Position numbers and translations under genes: made by a program | In this document: in pieces, positions 23,590 through 35,511 of the stretch | How positions within the stretch are numbered: position 1 is the stretch's first letter | How the letters are laid out: every line of letters begins with the position of its first letter | Assembly (NCBI GenBank): GCA_029255685.2 | Contig: CM055317.2 | Coordinates: 73,645,460 to 73,709,459, forward strand | Direction of reading: 5' to 3' | Length of the DNA stretch: 64,000 nt | Source of the DNA: Silene conica | Taxonomy: Eukaryota; Streptophyta; Magnoliopsida; Caryophyllales; Caryophyllaceae | Notes under the pieces: generated by a model | What the model was told of the DNA's origin: nothing | Database searches by the model: none | What the model saw: the letters and a program-made list of their open reading frames with translations, nothing else

Positions 23590-24190
23590 ATTTGTAAAGC
23601 GTGACAAATTATCTCCATAAGTTATGTATTATTATGTATAAATCAACTAACTAAGTTTAATTTGTAATGAATTAGCTTTCAAAAATGTACAATTAAGCAC
23701 AAAACACGTTTTCAACCATATTTTAGAAAAAAAACCATATTTTAAACAAAAATCTATTATTATTTCTATTATAAAAACCTTTTAAATTACATGTAATAAA
23801 AAATAAATAAAATACTTACATATTCAATGAAAATGTGAACCAAATATAATATAAAGAAAAAATCAGTTACTTAATTTTTCATTATAAATTCACATAAAAT
23901 TCTCATATTATGAATATTTTTTCGTGGAAATAAATAAAAAAAATATTTGAACATGCATTCCAATAATTAGGAATTTTAGAATTAATATTTGATCAATAAT
24001 TTTGATTTTAATGATAGTAATTAGTAAACTATTTAATTTAGTATATTCATTCTTAAAAATAAGATATGTGGTTAATTGCACATTGGGATAAACTTAGGAG
24101 ATGAATTTGCTACATTTATAAGTTAAGGGCCTTAATTGCACATAGTATCAAACTTATAGTGGTGATTTGTTATATTTCCCATTTGTAAAG
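23590..24190. repeat. Dispersed AT-rich repeat, copy 1 of 2
   Basis: Shares order and many words with 61555-62115 in the same orientation: ACAAATTATCTC, GTGAACCAAAT against TGTAAACCAAAT, TTATATTATGAATATTTTT, and ATGTGGTTAATTGCA near the right end. Ends and class not established. Confidence 0.6.
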
Positions 24191-24767
24191 TTATAAAAAG
24201 TGATAATCATAACCAGGGTAAATCCTTATCAAGGATGATTACAAGCGACTGTTAACCAGTGAATCACATTGTAACTCTCTTTACACGAAAACAACACACT
24301 TGTTTGTATTTCAAAAGTATTAGATAGATGATTTATAAATAATTCTACTCCTATATTATACAAGTACTAATGTGGTCAAGTTGACATTTTGGGACTAGGG
24401 TAGAAATACCCTTGACCAAAATTATTATTTATAGTCTACAAAAGGGAGAAGAAAATAGCTTAGGAAGATGGGCCATTGTGCTTTGAGTGAAAGCTTAAAG
24501 ATTCATTACAATGTTTAATACTTTGTAGTTGATACATCATCATATCATACGAGTAATATTCTATCAAAATAAAGTTGTTTATTTTGCAGTATTTTTATTT
24601 ATACCATTGTGAGTTGTGACCCCAACCCAATCATTCAGTGAGCCCGTTTATGTGGCCCATATACTCTAATGCCGCAGATCAACATATCTATTATTACTAT
24701 TCTGGGTCCATGACCCACATTATGTAGGTCTAAATTTTATATTATGACCCACACCTAATTCTAATAT

Positions 24768-24963
24768 AAAGAGTCTTGCTGAAATCGAATACAATCTGTT
24801 CAAGTTAAAGACGAATAACATTTCTTTCACAATAAGGTAAGCGAGAGAACAAATGGGGCTAAATAAAACATTTCATGGATCATGCTACTTGCATTTATGA
24901 GGGGACACTATCCGTTTCAGCTTGTGACGGACAGATAGTGTCCGTCTTCAATGAGAATTTGTG
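24768..24963. mobile_element. MULE-type MITE with a 9-10 bp target duplication
   Basis: ATTCTAATAT is repeated at 24758-24767 and 24964-24973. The left end has AGTCTTGCTGAAATC. The right end has GACGGACA...TCCGTC and finishes CAATGAGAATTTGTG, the same ending as the copy at 60104-60290. Confidence 0.78.
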
Positions 24964-24973
24964 ATTCTAATAT

Positions 24974-26890
24974 ATTTTAAAAAAATATAGGATTATCATT
25001 TGAAGCTAAATTTTAAAATCACTCTTTGATATAGAGTAACTAGTGGCGAGATCCCGGGAGCTATTAGATATGTCCGCCCCTCTTGAAAAATAAAAATCTC
25101 AAAATTTTTAGTTAAACATTTGAGTTTTTTCGAGGATTTTATGGAAATACTCAAATCTTCCGGGCCTCTTAAGTCTTAACTGAAATTTCTTGTTTCATTA
25201 TTGACCGTAACTTAATAATTTACGTCAAAAGGTAGATCTTACCTAGTTTAAAATTAGGGCATGTAGTTCACTCGTAAATTATATATGAGGGAAAATGATA
25301 TCAGAATTTGATACAACTATATGACACTATTATCATCGCAAATTCTTGTTTCAGACTACCATTTTGGATTCGAAGTTTCAGACGGGTATACCTGATCATT
25401 ATATGGTTAAATGTAATCACAATGATACAACACTACAACTAGTGTTACCGCTTATACTAACTTGTTTTTCTAATAGTGATAATATTGACTGTAAAATGAT
25501 TACAAATTCTCACTTATTATTAATCTAAATCAAAATGACATGAAACAAGACCAATTATATCATCATCGGAAGTTAAAAGTGATGAATTGATTCAAATTTT
25601 TCACCAAAATATCATTTTCAAAAATCTAACAAATAATAAAAAAAATTAAAAAAAAAGATGGCATGAATGAATAGTTTACTGTATGTATGTCAGTGACAAT
25701 GAGAAGCAGCCGGGGCCTCACCACCTGAGCAATACCTGGAACTGGTAAGGTGTGGGCCCAGGCCAGCCCTATTACCCTTTTATCAAAGATACCACCTCTC
25801 TCTTTCATTATCACCTTGCTTTGTAAACGTGTGATTTATTTACGACGAAGTAGAAATTCACACTTGTATTGTATATGAAACCGTCTTTTTATTTTACCAT
25901 CAAAACTAACTCGATTTACAAAAAATTGAACTTAATTTAGGGTTTTTTGAACCGTTGTACGACCTTCTTACGCCTATGTCGGTGTAATAAATGAAATAGT
26001 AGCTACTCTGTAATACGTTTAATTTAATGGAGTTAGCTGGACACTAACGGCATGGTTTAGTTAAGTTGAGTAAGCTAAGATTCTACAAGATGACAAGGAA
26101 TGAAATGATAATGTTGTATTGCCTAATTTAATGGATTATACTAGGGTATTTAACCTAAATCTAAGGTTAAATATACCATACCAGTAGAATTGTTGCTTTC
26201 ATGATGAGTGGGAAATAATTAAAGTAGCTCAATTTTGACTAGTTGATAAATTTGCCGGGCAAAAAGTTTCGTCAATGAGAATGTGAACGAGGACCGAGAG
26301 GAAATAAGGTGTAAATGCATCAATTAACGCTTATGAGTTATGATTGAATTGATATTTGATAAGAACTTTTTGTTACAAAGTTTGGACTAATTCTCGTAAA
26401 AATGTGTGGTTAGAAATATGTCATCTTTAATGCGGCACAAAAATAAAATAAAAGGAATATCTATTGATAATGTGAGGATTAGAGGCAGCCGGAGGGGCCA
26501 TAATTTCCATAATAATAATCAAAGTAATTAGAGAAACATATTTTGTTCCCCTAAAATGATCAAAACGTCATCTTTAACTTACAAAAAAAAATCAAAATTT
26601 TGAAACAAGCCAAATGTTAAATAATTTGCCTTACTTATCAAACCCTACATTATCCCTAATCATATTAATTAATTAATAATCACCCTTTGGAATAAAATTA
26701 AAATTCAAAACCTTACAAAAAAATATAATCTTACTTATTAGAAATAATTAAGCAAACTAAATCCAAACCTCAGTTGCTTGTACATTGTGGTAGAATTGTA
26801 AGATTTTTTCGGAAATCCTTTCGTCTGTTACGAGTGTTACAATTACCATAACAACCACTCCCAAATTCTTAAGCAAAAACACATAAACCC
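24974..26890. other. Spacer downstream of the TCP gene
   Basis: AT-rich with no gene recognised. The part next to 26890 should include the TCP gene's 3' UTR. Confidence 0.5.
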
Positions 26891-28267
26891 TTACGAATGA
26901 TGACTATGATGACTCGTTGTATCGTGTCGATCATCACCACCGCCACCACCACCACCACCACCACCACCACGAGAGCCACTCGCTTGTGACTCTGAAATAT
27001 CAGTCCTATACGGGTTTAGACCAGTAAGGAGTCCCAAATGTCCGTCACTAGACCCCAAACTATTTCCACCTCCACCGCCAAGACCGCCCATTGTGGACCC
27101 CATCTGCTGACTAGGCAGTAGGGTCATAGGAGTAGGGAAATTCATAAAGTGGAGCCCACTTGGGACAGTCCCTCTATACAAACCAGCTGTAGTTGCACTA
27201 TTATTATTCAATGACGGAATTGTCCATATTGGATCTCCACTCATCACCGCCGCTTGATGGTGGTTTCCACTGTTTGTTACCATCCAAAAATTCGCCGGAA
27301 TTTGGCCTCCGGAGGGTAAATACCCGCCTCCCACCGCGTTCATATTATCCGATTCTAACCGTCTTTTTCTTCCCCCTCCGCCGCCGCCGTCGTCGGCTCC
27401 GGATTCGGACATGTCGACATGTGTACCATCTGAATTATTGTGATTATTGTTACTACCATTGTCGTGGCCGTTGTCGTCGTCGTTGTTATTGTTGTTGCTT
27501 GAAGTTGTATTATTATGATCTCGGTACTCTTGTTTTGCTTGGAGAAGTCCGGGGTTTAGATTGAACGTAGCGGTTTGGAAATTTAGTAGTGCGGAAGATG
27601 GGGAAGTTTCGGATGACAACCCAATTCCGGCGAAGAAATTTCGACGAGAAGCGGCCGCAGCTGTGAAGTTTGGGCTGAAGTAGGAGGAGGAGGAGCGGAG
27701 CTGAGACGGAACCGATAATGATGAACCGGAGCTACGTAAGGAGATGTTTAAGGACGTGAAGTTGGCAGGGATGGTACCGGTTCCTGTGGCGGCGATGACG
27801 GCTGGTTCGGCTTGTTGTAGAAGCCACTCAATGGTTTCTCCATCAGACTTATGCCCTAATTCTCGAGTCAGCTGAAACACCCGGGCTGCACACAGTGCAG
27901 GCATTCTTATCCTCCGGCCACGCCCGTCCACTTTGGTATGTCGGTCTTTAGTAGAAGTCCGCTTTGGAGCGGGCTTCTTTGACCCGGGTGTTTCAGCTGA
28001 CTCTGTTGAACCTCCAGCCCCAGCTAGAGTTACTTGTAGCTGTGGCTGGAGGGTCGTTGAAGTGGACGGGTCGTGGCTCGAAGATGAGATTGTTAGGGAT
28101 GGGTATGGTGTTGAACTCGAACACGCTTCCTCCTCCTTCTTCTCTAGAAGCTGGAAGGGGAAGTTTGGTCGTAGTTGAAGCTGATGCAACTCGTGTTGAT
28201 GATGATGCTGGTGCTGGTGCTGGTGCTGGTGCTGATGCTGGTGGTGATGATGATCCCCTCCCTCCAT
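26891..28267 (-). CDS. TCP14: Class I TCP transcription factor, TCP14-like
   Basis: Single exon of 458 residues. The ATG at 28267 is the first after an in-frame stop, and the start MEGGDHHHH resembles the MDGGD of Arabidopsis TCP14. A His/Gln run covers residues 6-25, followed by [13 protein letters not shown]. The TCP domain is about 102-160 ([20 protein letters not shown], then [20 protein letters not shown] and EWLLQQAEP), with the class I form of the basic region. After it come [20 protein letters not shown], an Asn/Asp-rich run, [39 protein letters not shown] and SESQASGS, all in the TCP14 order. A run of 11 Gly and a His tail close it. TCP14 binds GTGGG-type sites and promotes growth in germination and internodes, and takes part in immunity hubs. 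Paralogues cannot be excluded. Confidence 0.93.
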   Translation of the reverse strand: MEGGDHHHHQHQHQHQHQHQHHHQHELHQLQLRPNFPFQLLEKKEEEACSSSTPYPSLTISSSSHDPSTSTTLQPQLQVTLAGAGGSTESAETPGSKKPAPKRTSTKDRHTKVDGRGRRIRMPALCAARVFQLTRELGHKSDGETIEWLLQQAEPAVIAATGTGTIPANFTSLNISLRSSGSSLSVPSQLRSSSSYFSPNFTAAAASRRNFFAGIGLSSETSPSSALLNFQTATFNLNPGLLQAKQEYRDHNNTTSSNNNNNDDDNGHDNGSNNNHNNSDGTHVDMSESGADDGGGGGGRKRRLESDNMNAVGGGYLPSGGQIPANFWMVTNSGNHHQAAVMSGDPIWTIPSLNNNSATTAGLYRGTVPSGLHFMNFPTPMTLLPSQQMGSTMGGLGGGGGNSLGSSDGHLGLLTGLNPYRTDISESQASGSRGGGGGGGGGGGDDRHDTTSHHSHHS

Positions 28268-29085
28268 CTCCTCAAAAGATGCTAGATTAGTAGTATAGAT
28301 GAAGCAAGTATGATGAATAATACAAGTAGTTGCTTATTGCTTGTACCTTGATGAATGAAAGGATACGAATAATGAAATTGGTGTATAACTAAAGTAAAAA
28401 AAAGAGGGAAAAAATGTGATTATTTGGAGGAATTGATTTATATTAGTCTAATATTTGTGCTAGGTGGGTCTAATGGGATCAACAATTATATAATAATAAA
28501 TAATAAATAATAATAATAGTTAACCTATCATTGTCAAACAAGTGTGGAAATATGTTTGAGAAATAGGAGGAGAGGTATAAGAAGTGATAAGTGGGGAAGT
28601 GGAAGAAAAGAAAAGCTTGAAGGAGCAAAGATAATGAGTGGGAATTATGGAGGGTGAGCTTTTAAAAGCAAAATTTAGATAAAGAAAAAATGGATGATGC
28701 TCTCTTTCCTCTTCTTCCTTTGTCTTGGGTATTATGGACTATGGAGTCTAAATGTGTAATTATTTTTATGTTTCAATTTCTTTTTGAAAATTTTTAATTA
28801 AAAAATGGAAAACAATGTAGACAATAATAATAAAGAAAATGGGGGAAATGGGGTCCTTAGAATTGTGGTTGGAGCCCTTTGGTTCAGGACTCCACGTGAG
28901 GTGCTCTTTTTATCATTCAATCCATATCGACAACCCTGCCCGGCCGTGGGGGCCCATACTCATCTTACGAATTACCCCATTTCTTAATCAACTTCTCAAA
29001 TTACCCCTCCCCGATTCTAGTAAAATTCTACTCCGTAATATTTCTGTACAGAAGTCTTCACGGGTTAAGTTTTCTCACTTGAATA
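28268..29085. other. 5' flank of the TCP14-like gene
   Basis: No other gene is seen. It should contain the TCP gene promoter and leader. Purine-rich runs near 28560-28640 and AT-rich stretches are visible, but no specific site can be supported. Confidence 0.45.
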
Positions 29086-29087
29086 TA

Positions 29088-29370
29088 CTTCCTCCATTCA
29101 AATCCAATCTACACTTATTCCATTTTAATCCATTCATATCCAAACTACCACTTTCCTATTAAAGCCTAAAAAATTACTAAAGTGTCCTTATGAATATCAA
29201 TTATTTACACAAAATGTTATCGAATGACCCACCATTAATCAACTATCACCCATTTAAATTAATAAAAAAACACCTTACACACATCCAATTGTACTTTTAA
29301 TGATTTTTTAACCTATTTCTTAATATTTGTGCAAAAAGCAAAACTACATTTTGGATTTGAATGGAGGAAG
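29088..29370. mobile_element. Stowaway-type MITE
   Basis: Perfect inverted ends CTTCCTCCATTCAAATCCAA and TTGGATTTGAATGGAGGAAG, flanked by TA on both sides (29086-29087, 29371-29372), as in Tc1/mariner-derived MITEs. 283 bp, no coding capacity. Confidence 0.9.
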
Positions 29371-29625
29371 TATAAGACAAAACATTAAAAATCTTGAATG
29401 CTTTATTTTTTCCTACTTAAGTGGGTAATATTTGACCCGTCGTAAATTTACGATGGATTTATCCGTTACAATCGAAAATTTGTGATTTCTGTAATCTAAA
29501 CATCTGTAAATTGACGTTAATTTGTTTGAAGCCGATATTTCTGTGATCTAAACATTTGTAACGCAAGAATTTTAAGAATTGGAATAATGGAGTGAGTTTA
29601 TAAAAACAAATACGAGTAATTAGTA

Positions 29626-29886
29626 CTTCCTCTATTTCAATCAATTCTATACATTTGTTTTATTCATGTTTGTCAATACTTCTTTTTCTGTTGTTAATAT
29701 TTTTAGTTATATATCAATAAAAATTATAAAACTTTGTTATTAATAATGTACTCGGTAAGACAGTTTAAACAAGATCTCACGTGACTATCTTTTATGTTAT
29801 ATATTAGAAGTTGTGTTAAAAATTCACTCAATTTATGAATATTGTCCATAAAGTGAAATGTATAGAATTGATGGGAATGGAGGAAG
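29626..29886. mobile_element. Stowaway-type MITE
   Basis: Ends CTTCCTCTATTTCAATCAAT and the complement of CTTCCTCCATTCCCATCAAT, extending into TCTATACATTTG. TA flanks both sides (29624-29625, 29887-29888). 261 bp. Confidence 0.88.
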
Positions 29887-29888
29887 TA

Positions 29889-31852
29889 ACTAGTAACAAT
29901 TTGTGCAATTTTGTGTGTACATCGGTCTCTGAACATCACCCGTCCATATTAACACTAAATTTCAAATCTTTCAAACATCACCCTTCCGTCGATATAAAAG
30001 AGTTTTATTTAGAGTATGTTCGAGCTCACTTCTCAAAAATAAATTTTTATTTTTCAAACTTAATTTTCTACAAATATTTTTAAGAGTAAACCCATTAAAT
30101 TGATGCTTCTATTTTTATAAGTAAAAATATTAATTTCTTTAACTAAGAAAAAAAATTTGAAAACTTTTGAAAACCAAACAAATACGTAAAAGAAACGATA
30201 ATAATTGAAAAACACAAATTCTCTTATTTGTGACATTCCATATTCGTCACAACCTATAAAATTAGATAAATTATTTATGATTTTCTAGACATTTTAATTT
30301 TTATATATACTTATTTGGGTGATACTTATTCAGTCACAAACTTATGACGGATAAACCCGTCGTCGGAGGAGAATCATTGATTGAAGAAAGGGAGTGATTA
30401 AGGAGTGGGACCCAATTAATTGAAGCAATGATTTAAAAATGTTTTTGGAGCATTAGCTACTTTGTTCTGCAATCTGCACCCTTGTTTGGCTATTTACTCT
30501 GTTTTTCCTCAACGGCTCAACACACGCACCTTCTCTCTCCCATCATATTAACTACACTCAACTCAGCAACTCACTTCATGGGCCTCTTTTGGGCCTCCAC
30601 TCTCACTCTCAGGTGTTTTCTTTTCCTAATTACTACTTCCCTCCCCTTTTCGTTTATCTCGCCAAATCGCGTATTTACTCGTATTACAATACAATGGAGG
30701 AATGATAGAAGAGCAGACTCAAACCTTATATAATTATATCTATTGTGTGCATAGTACCTCTATCTTAACCATTAATTTAATACATTCTCGATTTCCTTCT
30801 TTCTCTTAAAACTTACTTATTGACTCGGACTTGATTATTTATTTAACTTTTTTTTTTGCAAAAACACCAAAAAGTAAGCAAGTGACTTTATAATTATAAC
30901 TATTGTATGACAAGTGTGAGTTAGTTAGAGGTGGATAACCAATTTACCCATCAAAAACATCACAAGTCTGGTAAACAATAAAACAAATGAATTAGACACT
31001 CGAAATAGGTAAATAATTAATCGGAACAAATAATCATTTCATTTTACAAATTAAATTAAAATAGACTTTTGTTTAATTGAATTAAGTGATTTGTTTCCAC
31101 TTTAGAGTAAACAGAAACTAGACCGATATTTAATAAATCCCGTAACATCCTTTATACTTCCGCTTCGCTATACCAACCCATCTTCGTGCACCGTTTTTCC
31201 AAAAATAACTAAATTTCTCTTTTGCGAAGTACTAAAAGTAATACAAAATCGCGAATGAAAGTATTCGAATATAAAACTCGCCCGTTATATTTTATATTTT
31301 TATTTCTCTTTTGTGTATCATATTAATTGATGAATTTGATACACCCAAAATTGCATGAAACATACTGATAGTAGTATATAAATTTGGGCTTTGTACTTGA
31401 TTAGCTAATTGGACACGACAAATGTAATAGCTTAAAGTATAATTCGTACTAAATTGTCCTCTTTCTCATTTTTATATGGTTTCCTTTATCTTTTAGTGCA
31501 TCACATTGTTTTGTCTAAAGATTAAAGTTGTGAGTATCTTAGTTCAAATAGGTTTGACAATATATACATTGAAATTCTTAATACCAAGTACCAAATTGTG
31601 AAAGTTATTATGTCTTTATGTTTGTGTCAAAGCTCAACTTACCCATCAAACTCGTATACTCCAATGTTATTAATCAACCGTTTTATGCATTGGCTAACCG
31701 CTAAGTGCTAACTTATATCACAATTTTCTGTGTAAGACGCTTCCTCTTATACTAGAATTTGTATAAAATAAACTTTCGCTAACTTCGGTTTTTGTAAGTA
31801 TGCGAATTTGCTTTAATTTAAATCATAAGCAGGTATGAATGCTCCATGTATC
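29889..31852. other. AT-rich spacer, no gene recognised
   Basis: It contains MULE-MITE-like fragments (ACTTATGACGGATAAACCCG near 30342) and short open frames without motifs. Nothing else can be supported. Confidence 0.5.
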
Positions 31853-31908
31853 GTTTATTTGATTGGGTTTACAGAAATATGCTTTTAAATTAGTAGATTA
31901 TGACCTAA
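31853..31908. mobile_element. Left fragment of PIF/Harbinger-type MITE, split copy A
   Basis: TTTACAGAAATATGC...AAATTAGTAGATTATGACC follows the left end of the complete copy (as reverse complement of 53760-54114). The copy stops at about 31908, where LTR-type DNA begins, and resumes at 40892. Confidence 0.6.
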
Positions 31909-34692
31909 TATAACAACCCGACCCACCACGGTCGTAACACACCCCCAATAGAATGGAAGGTATGTCTTTGGGCCTATTATTTGTCCTCACTTAAGCCCAA
32001 AAGCACAAGGCCTTGTTACTAAATAGTGGGCGGGAGCTATTATAAACATATTACAAGCCTGAACCGTTAGGTAGAGGCATAGTATAATGATATGTGTAAT
32101 GAGTTGATGAGCTATAGTTACCTAAAAAGGTAGACGTAGGAGAGATGTGATCATGATTGCCTGGAATGGTTAGTACAGCCAACTATATATGATATGTCGT
32201 TATAGGATGTGGGACCAAGTTGAGTCCTAAGTGTAAAGCTAGTAGACTGAAACTGGTGTCGTGCTCGTTGATAATTGTTTTGTGTTATTCTAAGTGTGTA
32301 TTCATTTCTGAGCTGGATTCCTTATTCCTTGCAAGAGTACTGTTTGGTTACTATACAAATGTGATCGGATTTTTAGATTTATGATTGTTATGATTCTACT
32401 AATTGCCTTAGCAATCCATGGTTTAGTGATATGTGGAATGTGTTGCCCTAAGCCACGAATATTATATAGTTAGGTGTTGCAAAATTTATGTCAATTTATA
32501 CGTCTAATTACGTACATTTAATTTAGTTATAAGGTGTGTACTTCATATATGTCACCCTAGTGATTTCTAAGATATGTTTTCGTATTTAATAAGGTTGTGA
32601 CTGATACGATGGTAGATACTAATGCATTGTCTATACACCCATGAAGATTGAGTTGTCTGGTTGATTTTATTTTGGCTTCGCAATCTTTACCGTCTTCTAG
32701 ATGGCAATTACATGTTATTATGGTGCAAAGTGATTTCAATGCTTCAAATGATATGTCAACATGTTTTGACTGTGATTTCCTCTGTTTAACTTAATCCCCA
32801 CTTTTTCTAAAAACTATAATCGCGCGCACGTTAGTTAAGCTGTTATTTGACTGTGATTTTTGTAAGTTGTTGCATAATGTTTAATTGGTGAATTGTGAGA
32901 TATGTAAGTTCATATAAAAGTTTAGTCAAATGTTTCCGTGTAGCCTTGTTTCGAATTTCAGCTTGTAAAATTGTCTGTTGACTTGAGATTGTAAATTGTC
33001 ACAAATTACCGCTTCAAGGTTTCAAAAGTTTTAAAGTTGTATTTCAAAGTGATGATTATCCATGATGACGCTTGATCTTTTAATAATTATAATAATTTGC
33101 AATATGACAAATTCTGTACTTACATGTTGATGAAAGCCTACCCGAAATGCTTAATTGTTGCACATTATATAAACCTTTATGTTGCAAGACATGTATTTTA
33201 TTAGTCTCATGATAAATGATGTCAGTTGAGTTATACCTAAGTGATCTTGTTAACTATTTAATACCCGGAATTGTTAAACGTTCTTTTGAGTCTATGAATT
33301 GTGTATATCTTGGGAGATATGCCAATGCTTCATGTTGAATTACGTTAATAAATTTTGTTCTATGTCTTTTCTATAATATGTTTACGAACATGAAATGTTT
33401 TAATTTGTCAAATATGAACTATGAGTCTCTTGATTGTTTGCATTGTTGAGAATATATTGATTTTGTGTTGAAATTTCAAAAGTATGTAAGTGTTAACTAC
33501 CCTGATCCTGCTTTACTGCGTAACACGGTTTCTACTGATTCTAGTACTCTTGCTTTACTCGAGGTTATATAGGTTTGCATAGTAATTGCTATGGGTTTCT
33601 TACGGGTACTTCTTGCGTTGGAATTAGTAATCGTTCCCTTATTTTGATAGTAAATATTTCCTAGTGATAAAGTAATGTTTTGTTGTGAAACGGGTTGAGT
33701 TGAGAGATGGAAACCTTTCGGTATTTGTTTAAGTTGTTTATGCATAATGGTGTTATATTAGGTTGGTTGGTATAGATCCTTAGATTATGAATTGTGGAAT
33801 GGTTTATATACATACAATTATGTCAATTAACTTGGAAGGTAAGTACTGATGAGTTTGAGTAGATGAGATTGAGGTGCTCGTGAGTCTAGAACGAGGTCAT
33901 GGTTGATTTTGTATTGAGATTGGAATGGCAGTTCAGTATTTTATCGAGTTGTCGTATTCTTTGACCTTGACTCGTGGGTGAGTAGCTTAGAATTTACTCT
34001 CTAAATGAGGAGCAATTTCTTTAATGGGATATTTGACTATACGGACATCGAAATGGAAATGTGAATTGGTTACTGGTTTGAGTTATGAGTTATTAAGCCG
34101 TTGTGCCCCATTGTGTTTTCGGTCAAGTGTGACCTTGATTACCGAGCCATATTCTGGGTTTGGAATCGATGTTGAAATGGAGGTACTGATTGCGCTTATT
34201 CCGCCGGTTCACTCACCCATTGTCTATGGTCTTAGATTCGTAATGAGTGCGACCCTTGGTTACTTTGGAAAAGGTGGTATGGGATAAAGTAATGAGTACG
34301 AAGTAATGAGCTGAGTTTTGTATAATGAGGTTACGGGGACGTAACCGTGTTTTAAGGAGGATAGGATTGTAAAATCTTTTGATTGTTGATATGGCTAAGT
34401 TGTTATGACATGACTAATTGATACATGACTAATTGATATGTCGTGATTGTTCGAATATACTTATAATCCGGTTTACTTCTGTTATGCATTATAATGTGAT
34501 TCGTGAAGTATCTTTTAACTTAGTTATGCGTTGAACTTTGGGGACAAAGTTCTCTTAACGAGGGTAGAATGTAACATTTCATGTTTTGAAGTCTATATAA
34601 GTGCTATTTGTGATTGTTTCATGCTTGTTATAAGTTCTTTACCGTTATGGGTGGTGAACTTTGGGACGAAGTTCATTTTAAGAAGGGAAGAC
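31909..34692. mobile_element. Non-coding interior of an LTR-type retroelement relic
   Basis: The start TATAACAACCCG resembles a mutated TGTAACA LTR end. The region has no long frame, no gag-pol motif, and ends in a polypurine-like run before 34693. PPT/LTR-junction-like words occur three times: GGGGACGTAACC with AAGGAGGATAGGATTGTAA near 34335-34370, GGGGACAAAGTTC with GAGGGTAGAATGTAAC near 34540-34577, and GGGACGAAGTTC with AAGGGAAGACTGTAATACC near 34658-34700. This pattern is typical of Ty3/gypsy (Tekay-type) 3' ends. How the pieces relate is not resolved. Confidence 0.5.
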
Positions 34693-35399
34693 TGTAATAC
34701 CCCGTATTTTAGCCTCAGTCAACAGTTATCAAACCCTGTTTTATGCAAGTATTTCAAAGAGAATGTTTATAAAGTATTTTACGTAAATTGTTATTAATTT
34801 TATAAACCGTATTTCTACGATTAGTTCGTATTTCGTAATCGTTTTATACTTGACGATTAATTCATAAAATGACATTTCATTCATATTTCTTTATTTTGAT
34901 AATATATTTATAATTTTATATTTATTCCTCAAATATACTTGTTTTATTATTTTTATATAAGTACTAATAATCTTATATCCTTATAAGTTATTTAATTAAT
35001 AATTACTAATACAAGTACATGATTTAATTATTATGTATACTAGTTTTTTTGCTCGTGCAATGCACGGATACTAAAGTATTTGTATATTCATAAAACTTAT
35101 CACTGTGTAAATAAAAATAATCCTAATACTTTTTTTCTTGCTATAAAAACAGTATTAGTTTGTTTTATAAATGTGATATTTTGTTAATAAATTAGCTCGT
35201 ATAAGTTTATTTATTATGTCATTAATGCTACCATCATCTATACTCATATCATCCGTTTATCGTATTAAATCAGAGATACATCTAACCACCCAACTCGCCG
35301 CAATCATCTTCAATACCACACGAAAGAACCCTTTAAACAACTACTCTTACCCTTCGAACAACACAACTACTCTTACCCTTCGAACAACACATGAAACAA

Positions 35400-35511
35400 T
35401 CCACAATCCAAAGTCACGCCTACTAACCTATCTTGAAATTAACCACCAAATGCGATCCACAATCCAAAGTCACGCCTACTAACCTATCTTGAAATTAACC
35501 ACGAAATGCGA
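35400..35511. repeat. 56-bp tandem duplication inside the Helitron
   Basis: TCCACAATCCAAAGTCACGC starts at 35400 and again at 35456. A 27-bp repeat (CTACTCTTACCCTTCGAACA) precedes it at 35341-35390. Confidence 0.88.

Noticed and set aside
27193..28290. Three plus-strand open frames opposite the TCP gene
   Set aside because: Shadows of the GC-rich, repeat-bearing TCP coding strand; no motif of their own.
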